From a virus, in IMG/VR virus record IMGVR_UViG_3300037847_000523, positions 7,149 to 32,110 of that record: 24,962 nucleotides of DNA; one strand, given 5' to 3'. The notes under the pieces are model-generated. The model saw nothing but the letters and a program-made list of their open reading frames with translations. It searched no databases and was not told the DNA's origin. This document shows positions 14,538 through 22,616 of this stretch, one piece after another (position 1 is the first letter of the stretch; every line of letters begins with the position of its first letter). The position numbers and the translations under genes were made by a program.

Positions 14538-15674
14538 TTAGAATATCTCCACACGTTTAAGTGATTCAATACCCTCTGCTACTTCATTTTGAAATAATTG
14601 TAATTTAGTTTGTAAAGGAACTCTATCCATACCACTTACTGCTAAATTACCAAAGTCAGAGTTTTTAAGTATCTCTATCGCCGCTAATTTCTTAGTTATT
14701 TCAGTGACAAATGGACCCTCTCGTGTATCTGTTCCTATGTTTCTACCATACAAATATTTTAGTTTTATAGGCATTATAAACTCACCACCCCCAAATCTAA
14801 AGGTTGGTGTATTAAATCCTCTAAATCTTGCAGGTAAAAAGAAATATCTAGAAAAGTGTATCATCCCAGTATCCCTGACTAAAAAGTAATCTTTATCTCT
14901 ACCTTTGCTTCTAACGTCAAATTCAGAGCCATCCCATACTGCTAGCTCTAATATCTTATAAGGGTCGGGTCTGTCGGGCTTAAATCCAAATATATTAAAG
15001 TCATGTTTTTCATCTGCAACATAATTCATTCTCCAAGACTTCCTAGTCTGATAATCTAATTGAGCTTGAGCCCCATGAATGTATGTTTCTACTGTAGCTT
15101 TAGTTGGGATAGTGGCTGTTGTAAAATCTGTAGTGCCTGTTACGTTTGCAAGTTGTAATAATTCAAATACTTCTTGTGTAGTGCAATATGCTTCTACAGG
15201 TCTTTTTCTAATATTTTTAACGGTTGCACCAGTAGTTATACCATTCGGAGCACTTATTCTTATCCAATATGCAGACTGTCCTTCATCAACAGTTGTTTTA
15301 GCCCAATCACTTATTACTCTTATTGGAAAAATTTCAACACCATCTCCTGCAAAGCCATAAGCCTCTCCAGAGTATGTACCATCATCATTATCATCTAAAT
15401 TAAATTCTTGAGTGTCAGGGATAAATTCTTTAAAAGTAGACCCGTTGAAGTATTCATATTTTAAAGGTGCTGTGTAACTGCCGGGTGTATCTATATCAAA
15501 TACTGCCATATCAAATTTAGCATCGTCCCCTAAATATAAAAAGTCATCAGTGCCTTCTATTACTGAAAATGATGTACCAGTAATAGACCTAGCTTCTAAA
15601 TCTCTATTGGTAAAAACACCTCCACCAGTATCGATTCTAACATAATCAAATTGTTCGTTTGCCGCTGTAGGCAT
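14538..15674 (-). CDS. Head-tail adaptor-like protein, 378 aa
   Basis: A 378-aa protein in two parts. Residues 1-160 are beta-rich (YVRIDTGGGVFTNRDLEA, PLKYEYFNGSTFKEFIPD), perhaps an extra surface domain. From about 164, CTTQEVFELLQLANVTG followed by a helix IHGAQAQLDYQTRKSWR (199-215) resembles head-tail connector or adaptor proteins of the gp6 type, where such helices form a ring on the portal. The later part has strands around MIHFSRYFFLPARF. It comes before the tail-completion gene, consistent with a connector. It starts at ATG 15674 after GGAGG. A short adaptor-only protein is usual (about 100-200 aa), so the N-terminal extension is unusual. Confidence 0.65.
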   Translation of the reverse strand: MPTAANEQFDYVRIDTGGGVFTNRDLEARSITGTSFSVIEGTDDFLYLGDDAKFDMAVFDIDTPGSYTAPLKYEYFNGSTFKEFIPDTQEFNLDDNDDGTYSGEAYGFAGDGVEIFPIRVISDWAKTTVDEGQSAYWIRISAPNGITTGATVKNIRKRPVEAYCTTQEVFELLQLANVTGTTDFTTATIPTKATVETYIHGAQAQLDYQTRKSWRMNYVADEKHDFNIFGFKPDRPDPYKILELAVWDGSEFDVRSKGRDKDYFLVRDTGMIHFSRYFFLPARFRGFNTPTFRFGGGEFIMPIKLKYLYGRNIGTDTREGPFVTEITKKLAAIEILKNSDFGNLAVSGMDRVPLQTKLQLFQNEVAEGIESLKRVEIF

Positions 15675-15677
15675 TGG

Positions 15678-15902
15678 TTAACCCTCCGAGTTTTCCTCCG
15701 TTGTTTCTTCAGGCTTTTCTTCTACTTGTTCTTCTGGGGCTTCTACACCAAGTTTACCTCTTAAATAAGCAGCAGCTCCATCTACTTGCTGTATTCTAGC
15801 TACTAGCACTTGGCGTTGATTACTAAGAGTGTTTAACTGCTGTCTTAATCCTGCAGCCTCATTTTCTAAAGTTTCTAAATCTTGTTTAAGCTCTTCTTGC
15901 AT
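15678..15902 (-). CDS. Small coiled-coil protein, 74 aa
   Basis: A 74-aa protein with a clear coiled coil (LKQDLETLENEAAGLRQQL, then QRQVLVARIQQV) with Leu/Val in heptad positions, followed by a very acidic C-terminal tail (EEQVEEKPEETTEENSEG). Its ATG overlaps the stop of the upstream gene as TAATG, with an AAGGAGA ribosome site, so coupling is likely. It lies just before the adaptor-like gene, where small head or neck proteins are found. It could be a scaffold-like or minor virion protein; no family was recognised. Confidence 0.75.
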   Translation of the reverse strand: MQEELKQDLETLENEAAGLRQQLNTLSNQRQVLVARIQQVDGAAAYLRGKLGVEAPEEQVEEKPEETTEENSEG

Positions 15903-16324
15903 TACGCATTTCTCCTTGAACTAATACCTCTTTTCATTGAGGCTCTTCTAATTCTTTTCGGTGGGGGGTCTCCCCACACTGGTCTAATCCCATTTAAAAA
16001 GGGTAGACAATTGTTTACATATAAATAGTGCCCTTCATCTTTTTTGGTTTGCCATGTTTCTTTACATTCTTCTGATGCATCCTCACATGGTTGAACCATC
16101 CCGTTGAAACCACTTACATATAGTATATCATCTCCAGTCAAAATGTTCGTATTAAGTATGAAAGATTTACCTCTTCTTAATAAACTTTTTATTTTTCTTT
16201 CAACTGTTTTAGTCCTTGCATAGTGTTTCTTGTAAGTTAAAACAGGAAACTCTACATAGTCTTCATTTTGCCACCACTTTTTATCCGTCCAGTAATGTTT
16301 GTACGTTTTAGTTTCTATTGGCAT
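15902..16324 (-). CDS. Hypothetical structural-region protein, 140 aa
   Basis: A 140-aa protein, aromatic- and lysine-rich at its N-terminus (YKHYWTDKKWWQNEDYVEF) and Arg-rich at its end (PPPKRIRRASMKRGISSRR). A Cys pair lies near residues 80-86 (PCEDASEEC). A central strand-like segment (SFILNTNILTGDDILYVSG) suggests a compact beta fold. It has one of the strongest ribosome sites in the window, AGGAGGTACAT before ATG 16324, which suggests high expression. Its position upstream of the coiled-coil and adaptor genes suggests a virion or neck role, but no family was recognised. Confidence 0.72.
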   Translation of the reverse strand: MPIETKTYKHYWTDKKWWQNEDYVEFPVLTYKKHYARTKTVERKIKSLLRRGKSFILNTNILTGDDILYVSGFNGMVQPCEDASEECKETWQTKKDEGHYLYVNNCLPFLNGIRPVWGDPPPKRIRRASMKRGISSRRNA

Positions 16325-16343
16325 ATGTACCTCCTAAAATCGT

Positions 16344-16372
16344 ATCTTAACTTATTCCAACTCATTTTGCAA
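16344..16372 (-). promoter_or_regulatory. Possible sigma70-like promoter before 140-aa gene
   Basis: On the coding strand, TTGCAA (16372-16367), 17 nt, then TAAGAT (16349-16344) gives a weak -35/-10 pair, each with 4 of 6 consensus bases. The start would fall very near the AGGAGG site of the 140-aa gene, leaving a tiny leader, which argues against it. The AGTATAATATA element at 16381-16391 may be the better promoter. Confidence 0.3.
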
Positions 16373-16380
16373 GTTCTACT

Positions 16381-16391
16381 TATATTATACT
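16381..16391 (-). promoter_or_regulatory. Variant late-promoter-like motif
   Basis: Reads AGTATAATATA on the coding strand, one mismatch from the AGTATAATAAA set, in the 74-nt gap between the 135-aa and 140-aa genes. It lies 56 nt before the ATG, much farther than the other copies, so it is weaker evidence for the motif family. Confidence 0.4.
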
Positions 16392-16398
16392 AATATTT

Positions 16399-16806
16399 TT
16401 AATATTCTCTTAAAATATCTATTATAGTTTGGTCAGTGTAACTTAATGCTTTTAGTCGTGCTGCAGCAGCTAACATCTGTGGAAGTTTTTGTATCCAATT
16501 ACTTTTAATTGTAAAACCTGCAATCCATGTTTGCTGTTCACTTGTATAATCATTTGCATCTGTATCATACACAATAGTTGCAGTTGTATCAGAATGACCA
16601 GCACTATATTTTTTTATGTTTACCAGTGCTTTTATTTCGTCAGCAGAATATGTTTTAAGTCTTTCCTTAAAACTATCTTGGTCCCACATGCTAACTGCTT
16701 CTACCATTTCTGTATTTGTGTCAGCAGTTTTTCTAGCGTCTGTAACTTTATTTAATTGTGTAACTTGGTCATCTGTGTAACCATCTGTTCCATTCCATGT
16801 TGCCAT
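16399..16806 (-). CDS. Hypothetical protein, 135 aa, structural region
   Basis: A 135-aa protein starting MATWNGTDGYTDDQ after AGGAGAAA. It is mostly helical, with helices around MVEAVSMWDQDSFKERL, DEIKALVNIKKY and LPQMLAAAARLKAL, and a C-terminus ending in DILREY. No cysteines or membrane segments. It follows the three repeat-rich proteins and precedes a 74-nt gap holding promoter-like sequence. Its context suggests a minor virion or fibre-associated protein, possibly a base or chaperone for the neighbouring fibres. No family was recognised. Confidence 0.75.
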   Translation of the reverse strand: MATWNGTDGYTDDQVTQLNKVTDARKTADTNTEMVEAVSMWDQDSFKERLKTYSADEIKALVNIKKYSAGHSDTTATIVYDTDANDYTSEQQTWIAGFTIKSNWIQKLPQMLAAAARLKALSYTDQTIIDILREY

Positions 16807-16817
16807 ATATTTCTCCT

Positions 16818-18038
16818 TTATGTATTGCTACTATTTCCTGCTACTGTTCCATCACTTGCATCATCAAGGACATCACCGTAACTTGTATCGTTGCTGTGTA
16901 TATTTAAACCATAAACTACGTTGTCATTTGCACCACTTAGTAACCTCACAGCATCACCTGCTGCATCTGCACTTTGCATTTCTATTGTAGAAGCAACAAT
17001 TAGTGCGTCATCATCTGCACTGGCTATACCACCACCATCATGATTGCTGTTACTACTACCTGCACTGCTTTCCATTTCTAAAAATTGAAAACCACTTAGT
17101 ATGCTTTTTTTGTAAAGGTAACTGTTGTCTGGCTCATTGTGATTACTTGTTGAGTCTGTAAATCCTGCAACAACACAATTCCTTATATGCATTTTATCAG
17201 CATTACCTCTAAAGACCTGCCTATGACTACTAAAGTCTGCCAGAATAAATGATAGATAATAATACTCACTATTCCGTGTCGTTAACATTGCACCCGGTAC
17301 ACCATTAGAATTTGACATTGTTCGTGTACCATTAACCATTCCTACAGTGCAATTTCTAAAGTCTACAAATTCAGGCGACTGACCACCATGACTTATTGCA
17401 CGATAATCGCTTGAAGCACTAAATTTGTGAGGTGCGTATGACATGCTCATAACGTCATAAGCCTCGTAACCACAGTGGAACGTACCAAAGCCGTCATCTA
17501 CATCACCCATTGCTGGGTCTTGTACGCCGGGGTTGGTGTCAACTATTGCCATCTCACCTGAATGCTTCATGTATGTTTCATAACCAGTACCTTGAAATGT
17601 ATAAGGTTTAGTTGCTATCTCGTCACCAAGCGTTGTGCTTACAGTGCTACTACCACTGCCTGTAAAGTTTACGTTTGTAATATCAGCAGCACCTACTGCA
17701 TTTACATTTGAGCCATATGCTGCGTCAAAAAGTAACGGTTGCATTGCACTTGTGCCTGCTTGTAAATTTAACGTAGTGTATTCTGCATTAAAATAATGTA
17801 AGTCAGATATTGTTACACCAGTTTTCCAAGTCATATCTTTTCGTGGTACTTCATTAGTAGCTGACCAGTCGACTTGTGCCATGTTGCCTGTAAACATTAT
17901 ATTGTTACCTGCTTCTAAAACAGCAGTACAATCGGCACTGCTTGTAACACTACTTACATTTTCAAACTCGCCATCAATACCATGTATGTAGTTTGGTGTA
18001 AATTTTTGATGTGAAAAATAATTAAATGTTTCTGCCAT
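16818..18038 (-). CDS. Repeat-rich, probably beta-helical virion protein, 406 aa
   Basis: A 406-aa protein rich in Ser, Asn, Gly and Asp with short strand-turn repeats (VDFRNCTVGMVNG, MHIRNCVVAGFTD, VVYGLNIHSND), the look of a right-handed beta-helix such as in tailspikes or depolymerases. No catalytic motif was recognised. Its ATG overlaps the upstream stop as TAATG, with GGGA nearby, so it is coupled to the next fibre-like gene. It is the third of three adjacent similar proteins and the most diverged. Likely a receptor-binding or virion surface protein; that is inference from fold-like composition and position. Confidence 0.7.
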   Translation of the reverse strand: MAETFNYFSHQKFTPNYIHGIDGEFENVSSVTSSADCTAVLEAGNNIMFTGNMAQVDWSATNEVPRKDMTWKTGVTISDLHYFNAEYTTLNLQAGTSAMQPLLFDAAYGSNVNAVGAADITNVNFTGSGSSTVSTTLGDEIATKPYTFQGTGYETYMKHSGEMAIVDTNPGVQDPAMGDVDDGFGTFHCGYEAYDVMSMSYAPHKFSASSDYRAISHGGQSPEFVDFRNCTVGMVNGTRTMSNSNGVPGAMLTTRNSEYYYLSFILADFSSHRQVFRGNADKMHIRNCVVAGFTDSTSNHNEPDNSYLYKKSILSGFQFLEMESSAGSSNSNHDGGGIASADDDALIVASTIEMQSADAAGDAVRLLSGANDNVVYGLNIHSNDTSYGDVLDDASDGTVAGNSSNT

Positions 18039-19072
18039 TATAAAGTCCCTAACTCGTTATTTCCTACTTGACTGTTCGTAGCGTTTGTTCCAATACTAGC
18101 CTTGTTACCACCTCTATTACCTGCCATAACCATTCTGTCAGCACTGCTTGTCTGACGTATCGGTTCTGCAGATGTACCTTTTGCATCATTCCAATAAACC
18201 AAGTTACCTGAAAAAACAACATTATCTTCTGATACTTCAGCACCATAACTGCCACCATGTGCTACGTGATTAAATAAAACAATGTTACGTTTACCAGCAA
18301 CAGTAAGATTTATACCACCTGTATAAACTGGCTGTATGTGGTTTTCTACGAATCTTGTTGTACCAGCAACAAGAGCAACTTGACCACCACCCCCTGTAGT
18401 ATCTTGTCCTGCACTTATAGAGCTATCGTACCCACCTAAAGTACCAAACCAGTTATTTGTAATTAAATGCCCACACGCTATCGCACCATGCGTACTACCA
18501 TTTACATACATTGAATATTTACCACTGCCATTTGATGAGCCGTTATATAAAACCATAAAATTTGTTTTTTCTACAATGCACCATTTTGTTGGTGTGCTTA
18601 CTGCATTACCATCACTTGCTTGTCTACCAATAACACATGCATAAGTAGTTTTACCTGACGCAGTTTCTAATGCAACTTTTGTATTCATACCACTGCCTTC
18701 CCAATGTGTGTAGTCGCCATTAATCTGCAAAGCGTATTGAGTATTGTCGTTATAGTCATTAGGGTCACGAGTTATAAAAGTTTTACCTAAACATTTAATG
18801 TGATTACCTACACCAACTGTTGAACTTGTGTCAGCACCTATAAGTATGCCATTGTTAAAGTTAACATCATTGTGTATTGTAATTTTATTGTAATCACCTG
18901 ACACTACAAACTTGCCATCAAATCTGCAACCAGCATTTATAATAATTACATTGTAATCGCCTGCAATTTCCACAGCAGTATATCTACCTCTAGTAAATAC
19001 AATTCTTTCGTACTCTTCGCTGTGTATTCCACTATGTCCTTCTATATTTATTGTTTGTGCATATTTAGGCAT
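18038..19072 (-). CDS. Beta-helix-like virion protein, 344 aa
   Basis: A 344-aa protein with regular repeats of about 20 residues: GDYNVIIINAGCRFDG, GDYNKITIHNDVNFNN, and GNHIKC, a pattern seen in right-handed beta-helices with an Asn ladder. No catalytic residues were recognised and there is no signal peptide. It shares the phrase GC-x-FD/LD with the 357-aa neighbour, so the two are probably paralogues. It starts at ATG 19072 after AAGGAGA. As a likely virion fibre or spike it could bind host surface sugars. Confidence in the fold is moderate. Confidence 0.75.
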   Translation of the reverse strand: MPKYAQTINIEGHSGIHSEEYERIVFTRGRYTAVEIAGDYNVIIINAGCRFDGKFVVSGDYNKITIHNDVNFNNGILIGADTSSTVGVGNHIKCLGKTFITRDPNDYNDNTQYALQINGDYTHWEGSGMNTKVALETASGKTTYACVIGRQASDGNAVSTPTKWCIVEKTNFMVLYNGSSNGSGKYSMYVNGSTHGAIACGHLITNNWFGTLGGYDSSISAGQDTTGGGGQVALVAGTTRFVENHIQPVYTGGINLTVAGKRNIVLFNHVAHGGSYGAEVSEDNVVFSGNLVYWNDAKGTSAEPIRQTSSADRMVMAGNRGGNKASIGTNATNSQVGNNELGTL

Positions 19073-19080
19073 GTATCTCC

Positions 19081-20154
19081 TTAATCATTAGTCAACGCTG
19101 TTATACTTCCACCAACTGCTACATTATTGGTTTGTGTGCCATTAGAATTGCTTGGGTCTTTAAATATACTTGCTACGCATGTACCAGTTGCTTCTTGTGA
19201 CATGTTGCTAGCACTATCCCAAACGCAACCGTAAATTAATGTGTACGGCTCATACATACCTAATGACGCAGTTTGACCATCACTATCTAAGTATGTACCT
19301 ATTAATTGCGAATGTGGGGCTCCATAGTTTTGTATGCCAAAATTATTATTTGCTGAACTTCCTGTTGGCAAAGAAGTTGCACTGCCATAAGGACTATTGC
19401 CTGAACAATCCTGATAACTATAAATAACTTTAGAACCATAGCCATTACCATTACTATTGCTTGCACTACCTGTTCCTGCTATCGGTCCTAATTTAAAAGT
19501 GCCGTGTTTATAACCACCATTATTTTCGGTATTAGTACCACCCGGACTAGCATAGTCAGACAAGCAATTATAAAAGGTAGTATGTGGTGCAGAAGCATGC
19601 CAGTCTGCTGTTGACACATAAGAACCGTTATTAGGTCTATTTCTACCCCTTAAATTTTTGAATGTGTTATGTTCTGCTGTACCACTAGAGTTATATGCTG
19701 CACCTGCACTATGTGGACCTACTAATATTGAAGTCCAGTTAGCACCTTCAACTGTGTTGTAAGAGCCACTTATAACACAAGCCATACCATTGCCACCGTC
19801 TGTGCTGTTTCTAGCATTTGGTGTTCCATTATCTGTTATCACAGAGTTTGGACCTATATACACATAATTTCTGTCACCCGTAATACTTATCATGCCATTT
19901 GACTTATCACCTGTCATTGTTAATTTTGGACCAAAAATAACAGTGCATTGGTCTGCTGTAATTCTTAATGAATCTAGTGTGCAACCACCATCAAACTCTA
20001 TAATACATTTGTTTGTTGATAATGTGACATCACCATACGAACCACGCTTTACTAAATGATAGCCTGCAGTTGTTGGGACAGTACCACCATTATAAGTGAC
20101 ACTATCATAAGGCATAGCATGGTTAGGTGCGTTACCGAAAAAATTATCTGGCAT
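19081..20154 (-). CDS. Beta-helix-like virion protein, 357 aa
   Basis: A 357-aa protein with the same kind of short strand repeats as its neighbour (NKCIIEFDGGCTLDS, QCTVIFGPKLTMTG, GDRNYVYIGPNSVIT, GSYNTVEG). This suggests a right-handed beta-helix, followed by an Asn/Ser/Gly-rich region (residues 200-300). The N-terminus MPDNFFGNAPNHAMPYD may anchor it to the virion. It starts after AAGGAGG, 9 nt after the small MAQDF protein stop. It is the first of three adjacent beta-helical genes. A role in receptor binding or surface decoration is inferred; no enzyme motif was recognised. Confidence 0.75.
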   Translation of the reverse strand: MPDNFFGNAPNHAMPYDSVTYNGGTVPTTAGYHLVKRGSYGDVTLSTNKCIIEFDGGCTLDSLRITADQCTVIFGPKLTMTGDKSNGMISITGDRNYVYIGPNSVITDNGTPNARNSTDGGNGMACVISGSYNTVEGANWTSILVGPHSAGAAYNSSGTAEHNTFKNLRGRNRPNNGSYVSTADWHASAPHTTFYNCLSDYASPGGTNTENNGGYKHGTFKLGPIAGTGSASNSNGNGYGSKVIYSYQDCSGNSPYGSATSLPTGSSANNNFGIQNYGAPHSQLIGTYLDSDGQTASLGMYEPYTLIYGCVWDSASNMSQEATGTCVASIFKDPSNSNGTQTNNVAVGGSITALTND

Positions 20155-20163
20155 AATTCCTCC

Positions 20164-20493
20164 TTACGATGATGCTGTATCTATAGCACTAACTATTGCT
20201 TGTGTATCGTTATTAGCCCCTGTGGTTATATCTGCGTGTAAAATATCGCCATTTTTCAAGACCATTTTAGCACCGCCTGTTAGTAATTGTACTGATGAAC
20301 CTGCTGGTAAACTAAGTCCTTTTGCAACGTGATATTTTGTAGAACTGTTTTCAACATATACATCTAAAACATTATCGTCTGTATCTGAATTACATAACAT
20401 AATACCAATTATAACGTCATAATCTCCAGCGGTCCAAATTGCTGGAGCAGACGTTGTTACTAGTGTAAGTTGGTTTCTAAAATCTTGTGCCAT
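20164..20493 (-). CDS. Small MAQDF-type fibre-associated protein, copy 2
   Basis: A 109-aa protein, paralogous to the one at 22250-22576: both start MAQDF, share PAGSS-x-x-L and GG-x-K-x-VL-x-x-GD-x-L, and end in a D-x-x motif. Beta-rich with no cysteine pairs except C34. It directly follows the 557-aa fibre, as its paralogue follows the 761-aa fibre, so it may be a cap, adaptor or accessory for its fibre. An AGTATAATAAA motif and GGAGA lie just upstream. Marine phages commonly carry such small proteins next to fibres, but the function is unknown. Confidence 0.78.
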   Translation of the reverse strand: MAQDFRNQLTLVTTSAPAIWTAGDYDVIIGIMLCNSDTDDNVLDVYVENSSTKYHVAKGLSLPAGSSVQLLTGGAKMVLKNGDILHADITTGANNDTQAIVSAIDTASS

Positions 20494-20521
20494 ATTTAAG
20501 GTCTCCTATATTTATTATACT
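20476..20521 (-). repeat. Duplicated promoter/5' end, copy 2 of MAQDF gene
   Basis: The first codons of the 109-aa gene, its ribosome site and the AGTATAATAAA motif match the same region of the 108-aa gene at 22559-22602 almost base for base, apart from a 2-nt indel just before the ribosome site. This marks a segmental duplication that included the regulatory region. Confidence 0.7.
20511..20521 (-). promoter_or_regulatory. Putative late promoter motif, MAQDF copy 2
   Basis: AGTATAATAAA on the coding strand, 17 nt before ATG 20493, followed by GGAGA. It fills the 31-nt gap after the 557-aa fibre gene. Confidence 0.58.
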
Positions 20522-20524
20522 ATA

Positions 20525-22198
20525 TTATGTTGCTAATGCAAAAACTAAAGCTCCTACTGCATCCACTCCCCCTGACGCAGTTAATTGTGAGCTAGAAACT
20601 GATATACCTGAACCTGCAATCGCACTTAGGAAGTCATCAATACTTTCTACAATTACATCTCCAGTCGCACCACCATCTAAGAAGAGCATGTGGTCACTAG
20701 CTTGTGCTACTGTATCTGCACTAGCCACGCTAAATAATTTAGTAGCTAAAGTGTCTAATCCAATTCTTTTAACAGTTCCTCCGTCTGAATATAAAAGTTC
20801 ATCTGCTGCATTTAAACCAGAAGTAATTTCTGTTTGTCCTGAAATAATATTGTCATTTAACATTCCTGATTCAACAGCATCATTTGCTATTGTAACTGCA
20901 CCATTTGATGCTAAAGTAATATCACCACTTACAGCTACTGGGTTGTAATTTGTGTCATCACCAACAAGAATGTGTCCTGCTGTATTTGTGTTCATAAATA
21001 AATCATCACCAGTAATTGTTAAATCCCCAGAAATTGTAAGATTACCTCCTGAACTTAAAGACATTTTTTCAGCTGCGGCTTCTGATGAACCTGTTAAAAA
21101 TGATAGTTTAGTAGCGTTACTAGAAGCACTAAAGTCTCCTTCAGATACCGCCTCAATACCGGCTGCTACTAAAATAGCATCAGTGCCTGAACCTTCATCT
21201 GGAGCTTTGAAAAATATTGAACCTAACACATCATTTGCTGCTATGTCATTATCACCCGCATGGAAAGAAAAACTTGGTTCTTTTCCATCTGCAGTGCCTA
21301 CATGTTTAAGTATTAATCCATCATCTGCAACGTGTGTTAAAGTTATTTCTTGGTCATTACCAAATAATATCTGACCACCGTCTGCTAAAAATAAATCAGA
21401 CCATTCTGCTGAAGCAGAACCTAATGCTTGTCCGTCAGCACTTGTTGGTGTGTTAGATGCTACATCGGAAAACGATAATACAGCACTACCATTTGTTACT
21501 AATGCTTGTCCATTAGTTCCGTCAGATGTAGGTAAACTAAACGCAGTACCCCCAGAGGTAATAATTACTTTGCTGCCGTCTGAGGCGATTGATTCATTTT
21601 GGTCATGTAATTGTAATGTAGGTGTGCCTCCAGAATCTGTAAGTCTTAATCCTGTGTCTGCAATGTGAGTTAATTTTATTTCACTATCTGCTCCAAAATT
21701 AAGGACTGCATCATCTGATAATAGGGATACATCATCACCAAATACTGTATCTAATGCTACGCTTAATCCACCATCAGTTTGTAATGAACCATCAGTTGTA
21801 GATGTAGCATTAGTAGTGCTATTTGTTTGGATAACACCACTCGCAGTTATAGTGCTTGAAGTCAATGCTGCTGTTGCAAGTGTACCTCCTGCTACAGTTA
21901 AAGTATTAGCAGAGTGTGTCAGTGTTACATCACCGTTATTTAAATTTATGACACTACCACTTGCAAGAAATAAATCAGACCACATAAGGCTAGTTGTACC
22001 TAATGCAGTCCCATCGCTTGCACCCGGAGTCAAAGCATTTTCTACTAATACCATTTCTTTCGCGTTATTAGCGTGAAAGTTTATAGTATTAACATCCGCA
22101 AAATCTATTTTAGTTTCGTCATCTTCACCAATTTTAAAATCTGTTTCTAAAATTTGATTAATTGGTGTCTCAGCCGGTTGATTTCCGATATATCCCAT
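20525..22198 (-). CDS. Repetitive tail fibre-like protein, 557 aa
   Basis: A 557-aa protein of repeated beta-rich modules. The unit SDLFLA-x-G, followed by an I-x-L-x-N/G-x-D-x-x-I/V-x-LTH strand pair, appears three times (around residues 70, 155 and 265), as in marine phage fibre and virion structural proteins. GDLTITGDDLFMNTNTAGH near 390 closely matches the 761-aa fibre, so they are paralogues. The N-terminus MGYIGNQPAETPINQ is typical of phage fibre starts. The end is Ala/Gly/Ser-rich. It would form trimeric fibres on the virion. A 51-nt gap upstream holds an AGTATAATAAA motif. The host receptor is unknown. Confidence 0.8.
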   Translation of the reverse strand: MGYIGNQPAETPINQILETDFKIGEDDETKIDFADVNTINFHANNAKEMVLVENALTPGASDGTALGTTSLMWSDLFLASGSVINLNNGDVTLTHSANTLTVAGGTLATAALTSSTITASGVIQTNSTTNATSTTDGSLQTDGGLSVALDTVFGDDVSLLSDDAVLNFGADSEIKLTHIADTGLRLTDSGGTPTLQLHDQNESIASDGSKVIITSGGTAFSLPTSDGTNGQALVTNGSAVLSFSDVASNTPTSADGQALGSASAEWSDLFLADGGQILFGNDQEITLTHVADDGLILKHVGTADGKEPSFSFHAGDNDIAANDVLGSIFFKAPDEGSGTDAILVAAGIEAVSEGDFSASSNATKLSFLTGSSEAAAEKMSLSSGGNLTISGDLTITGDDLFMNTNTAGHILVGDDTNYNPVAVSGDITLASNGAVTIANDAVESGMLNDNIISGQTEITSGLNAADELLYSDGGTVKRIGLDTLATKLFSVASADTVAQASDHMLFLDGGATGDVIVESIDDFLSAIAGSGISVSSSQLTASGGVDAVGALVFALAT

Positions 22199-22214
22199 AC
22201 TTTAATCTCCTTAT

Positions 22215-22225
22215 TTTATTATACT
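22215..22225 (-). promoter_or_regulatory. Putative late promoter motif, 557-aa fibre
   Basis: AGTATAATAAA on the coding strand, 16 nt before ATG 22198, with AAGGAGA between. It lies in the 51-nt gap after the 108-aa gene. Confidence 0.58.
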
Positions 22226-22249
22226 ATTTTTTCTATATATGTTTAAATT

Positions 22250-22576
22250 TTATTCACTAATTGTGTCTACTACACTGCACCATACGTCTAATGCGTTGTC
22301 CGTATCACAATCTACTTTTAATGTATCACCACTAACTAAGACTATTTTACTACCCCCATCAATTAATTCTAAAGATGAACCAGCAGGGATAGTAGCACCT
22401 TTAACTAAAAAATAATTAGCACTACTTCTTGTAATAAAACAATCTACAGTAATTGCTGCTGTATGAATATTAGCAAGACGTAATCCTACAATGGCATCAT
22501 CACTATTAGCAACTCTAATGTCTGCCCCTGAAGTGCCAGTGCTTCTGGCTATGCTGTTTTCAAAATCTTGTGCCAT
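22250..22576 (-). CDS. Small MAQDF-type fibre-associated protein, copy 1
   Basis: A 108-aa protein, beta-rich, starting MAQDFENSIARSTG and containing PAGSSLELIDGGSKIVL-x-SGD-x-L, shared with the paralogue at 20164-20493. It follows the 761-aa fibre gene, and the same fibre plus small protein order is repeated next door. It may cap or organise the fibre tip or attach it to the virion. An AGTATAATAAA motif lies 15 nt upstream with GGAGA. It has two Cys residues (in VDCFIT and VDCDT) but no CxxC motif. Function unknown. Confidence 0.8.
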   Translation of the reverse strand: MAQDFENSIARSTGTSGADIRVANSDDAIVGLRLANIHTAAITVDCFITRSSANYFLVKGATIPAGSSLELIDGGSKIVLVSGDTLKVDCDTDNALDVWCSVVDTISE

Positions 22577-22602
22577 ATTTAGTCTCCTATATTTATTATA
22601 CT
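22559..22602 (-). repeat. Duplicated promoter/5' end, copy 1 of MAQDF gene
   Basis: Counterpart of 20476-20521. The shared stretch covers the first codons (coding MAQDF), the GGAGA ribosome site and the full AGTATAATAAA motif. Near-identity in a non-coding stretch suggests a fairly recent duplication, or conversion, relative to the more diverged coding parts. Confidence 0.7.
22592..22602 (-). promoter_or_regulatory. Putative late promoter motif, MAQDF copy 1
   Basis: AGTATAATAAA on the coding strand, 15 nt before ATG 22576, with GGAGA between. It lies in the 40-nt gap after the 761-aa fibre gene. Confidence 0.58.
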
Positions 22603-22616
22603 TACTTTCTAGTTAT

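Noticed and set aside
18064-18258. 64-aa minus-strand frame inside the 344-aa gene
   Set aside because: Alternate frame fully contained in a well-supported gene, with no ribosome site and no recognisable motif.
20487-22076. Several plus-strand open frames opposite the 557-aa fibre
   Set aside because: They are antisense to a long, strongly patterned fibre gene, have low-complexity Pro/Ser/Ala-rich translations with no family resemblance, and lack good ribosome sites.
22577-22616. Rho-independent terminator after the fibre genes
   Set aside because: The gaps are AT-rich with no GC-rich hairpin before a T-run; no terminator was supported anywhere in the window.
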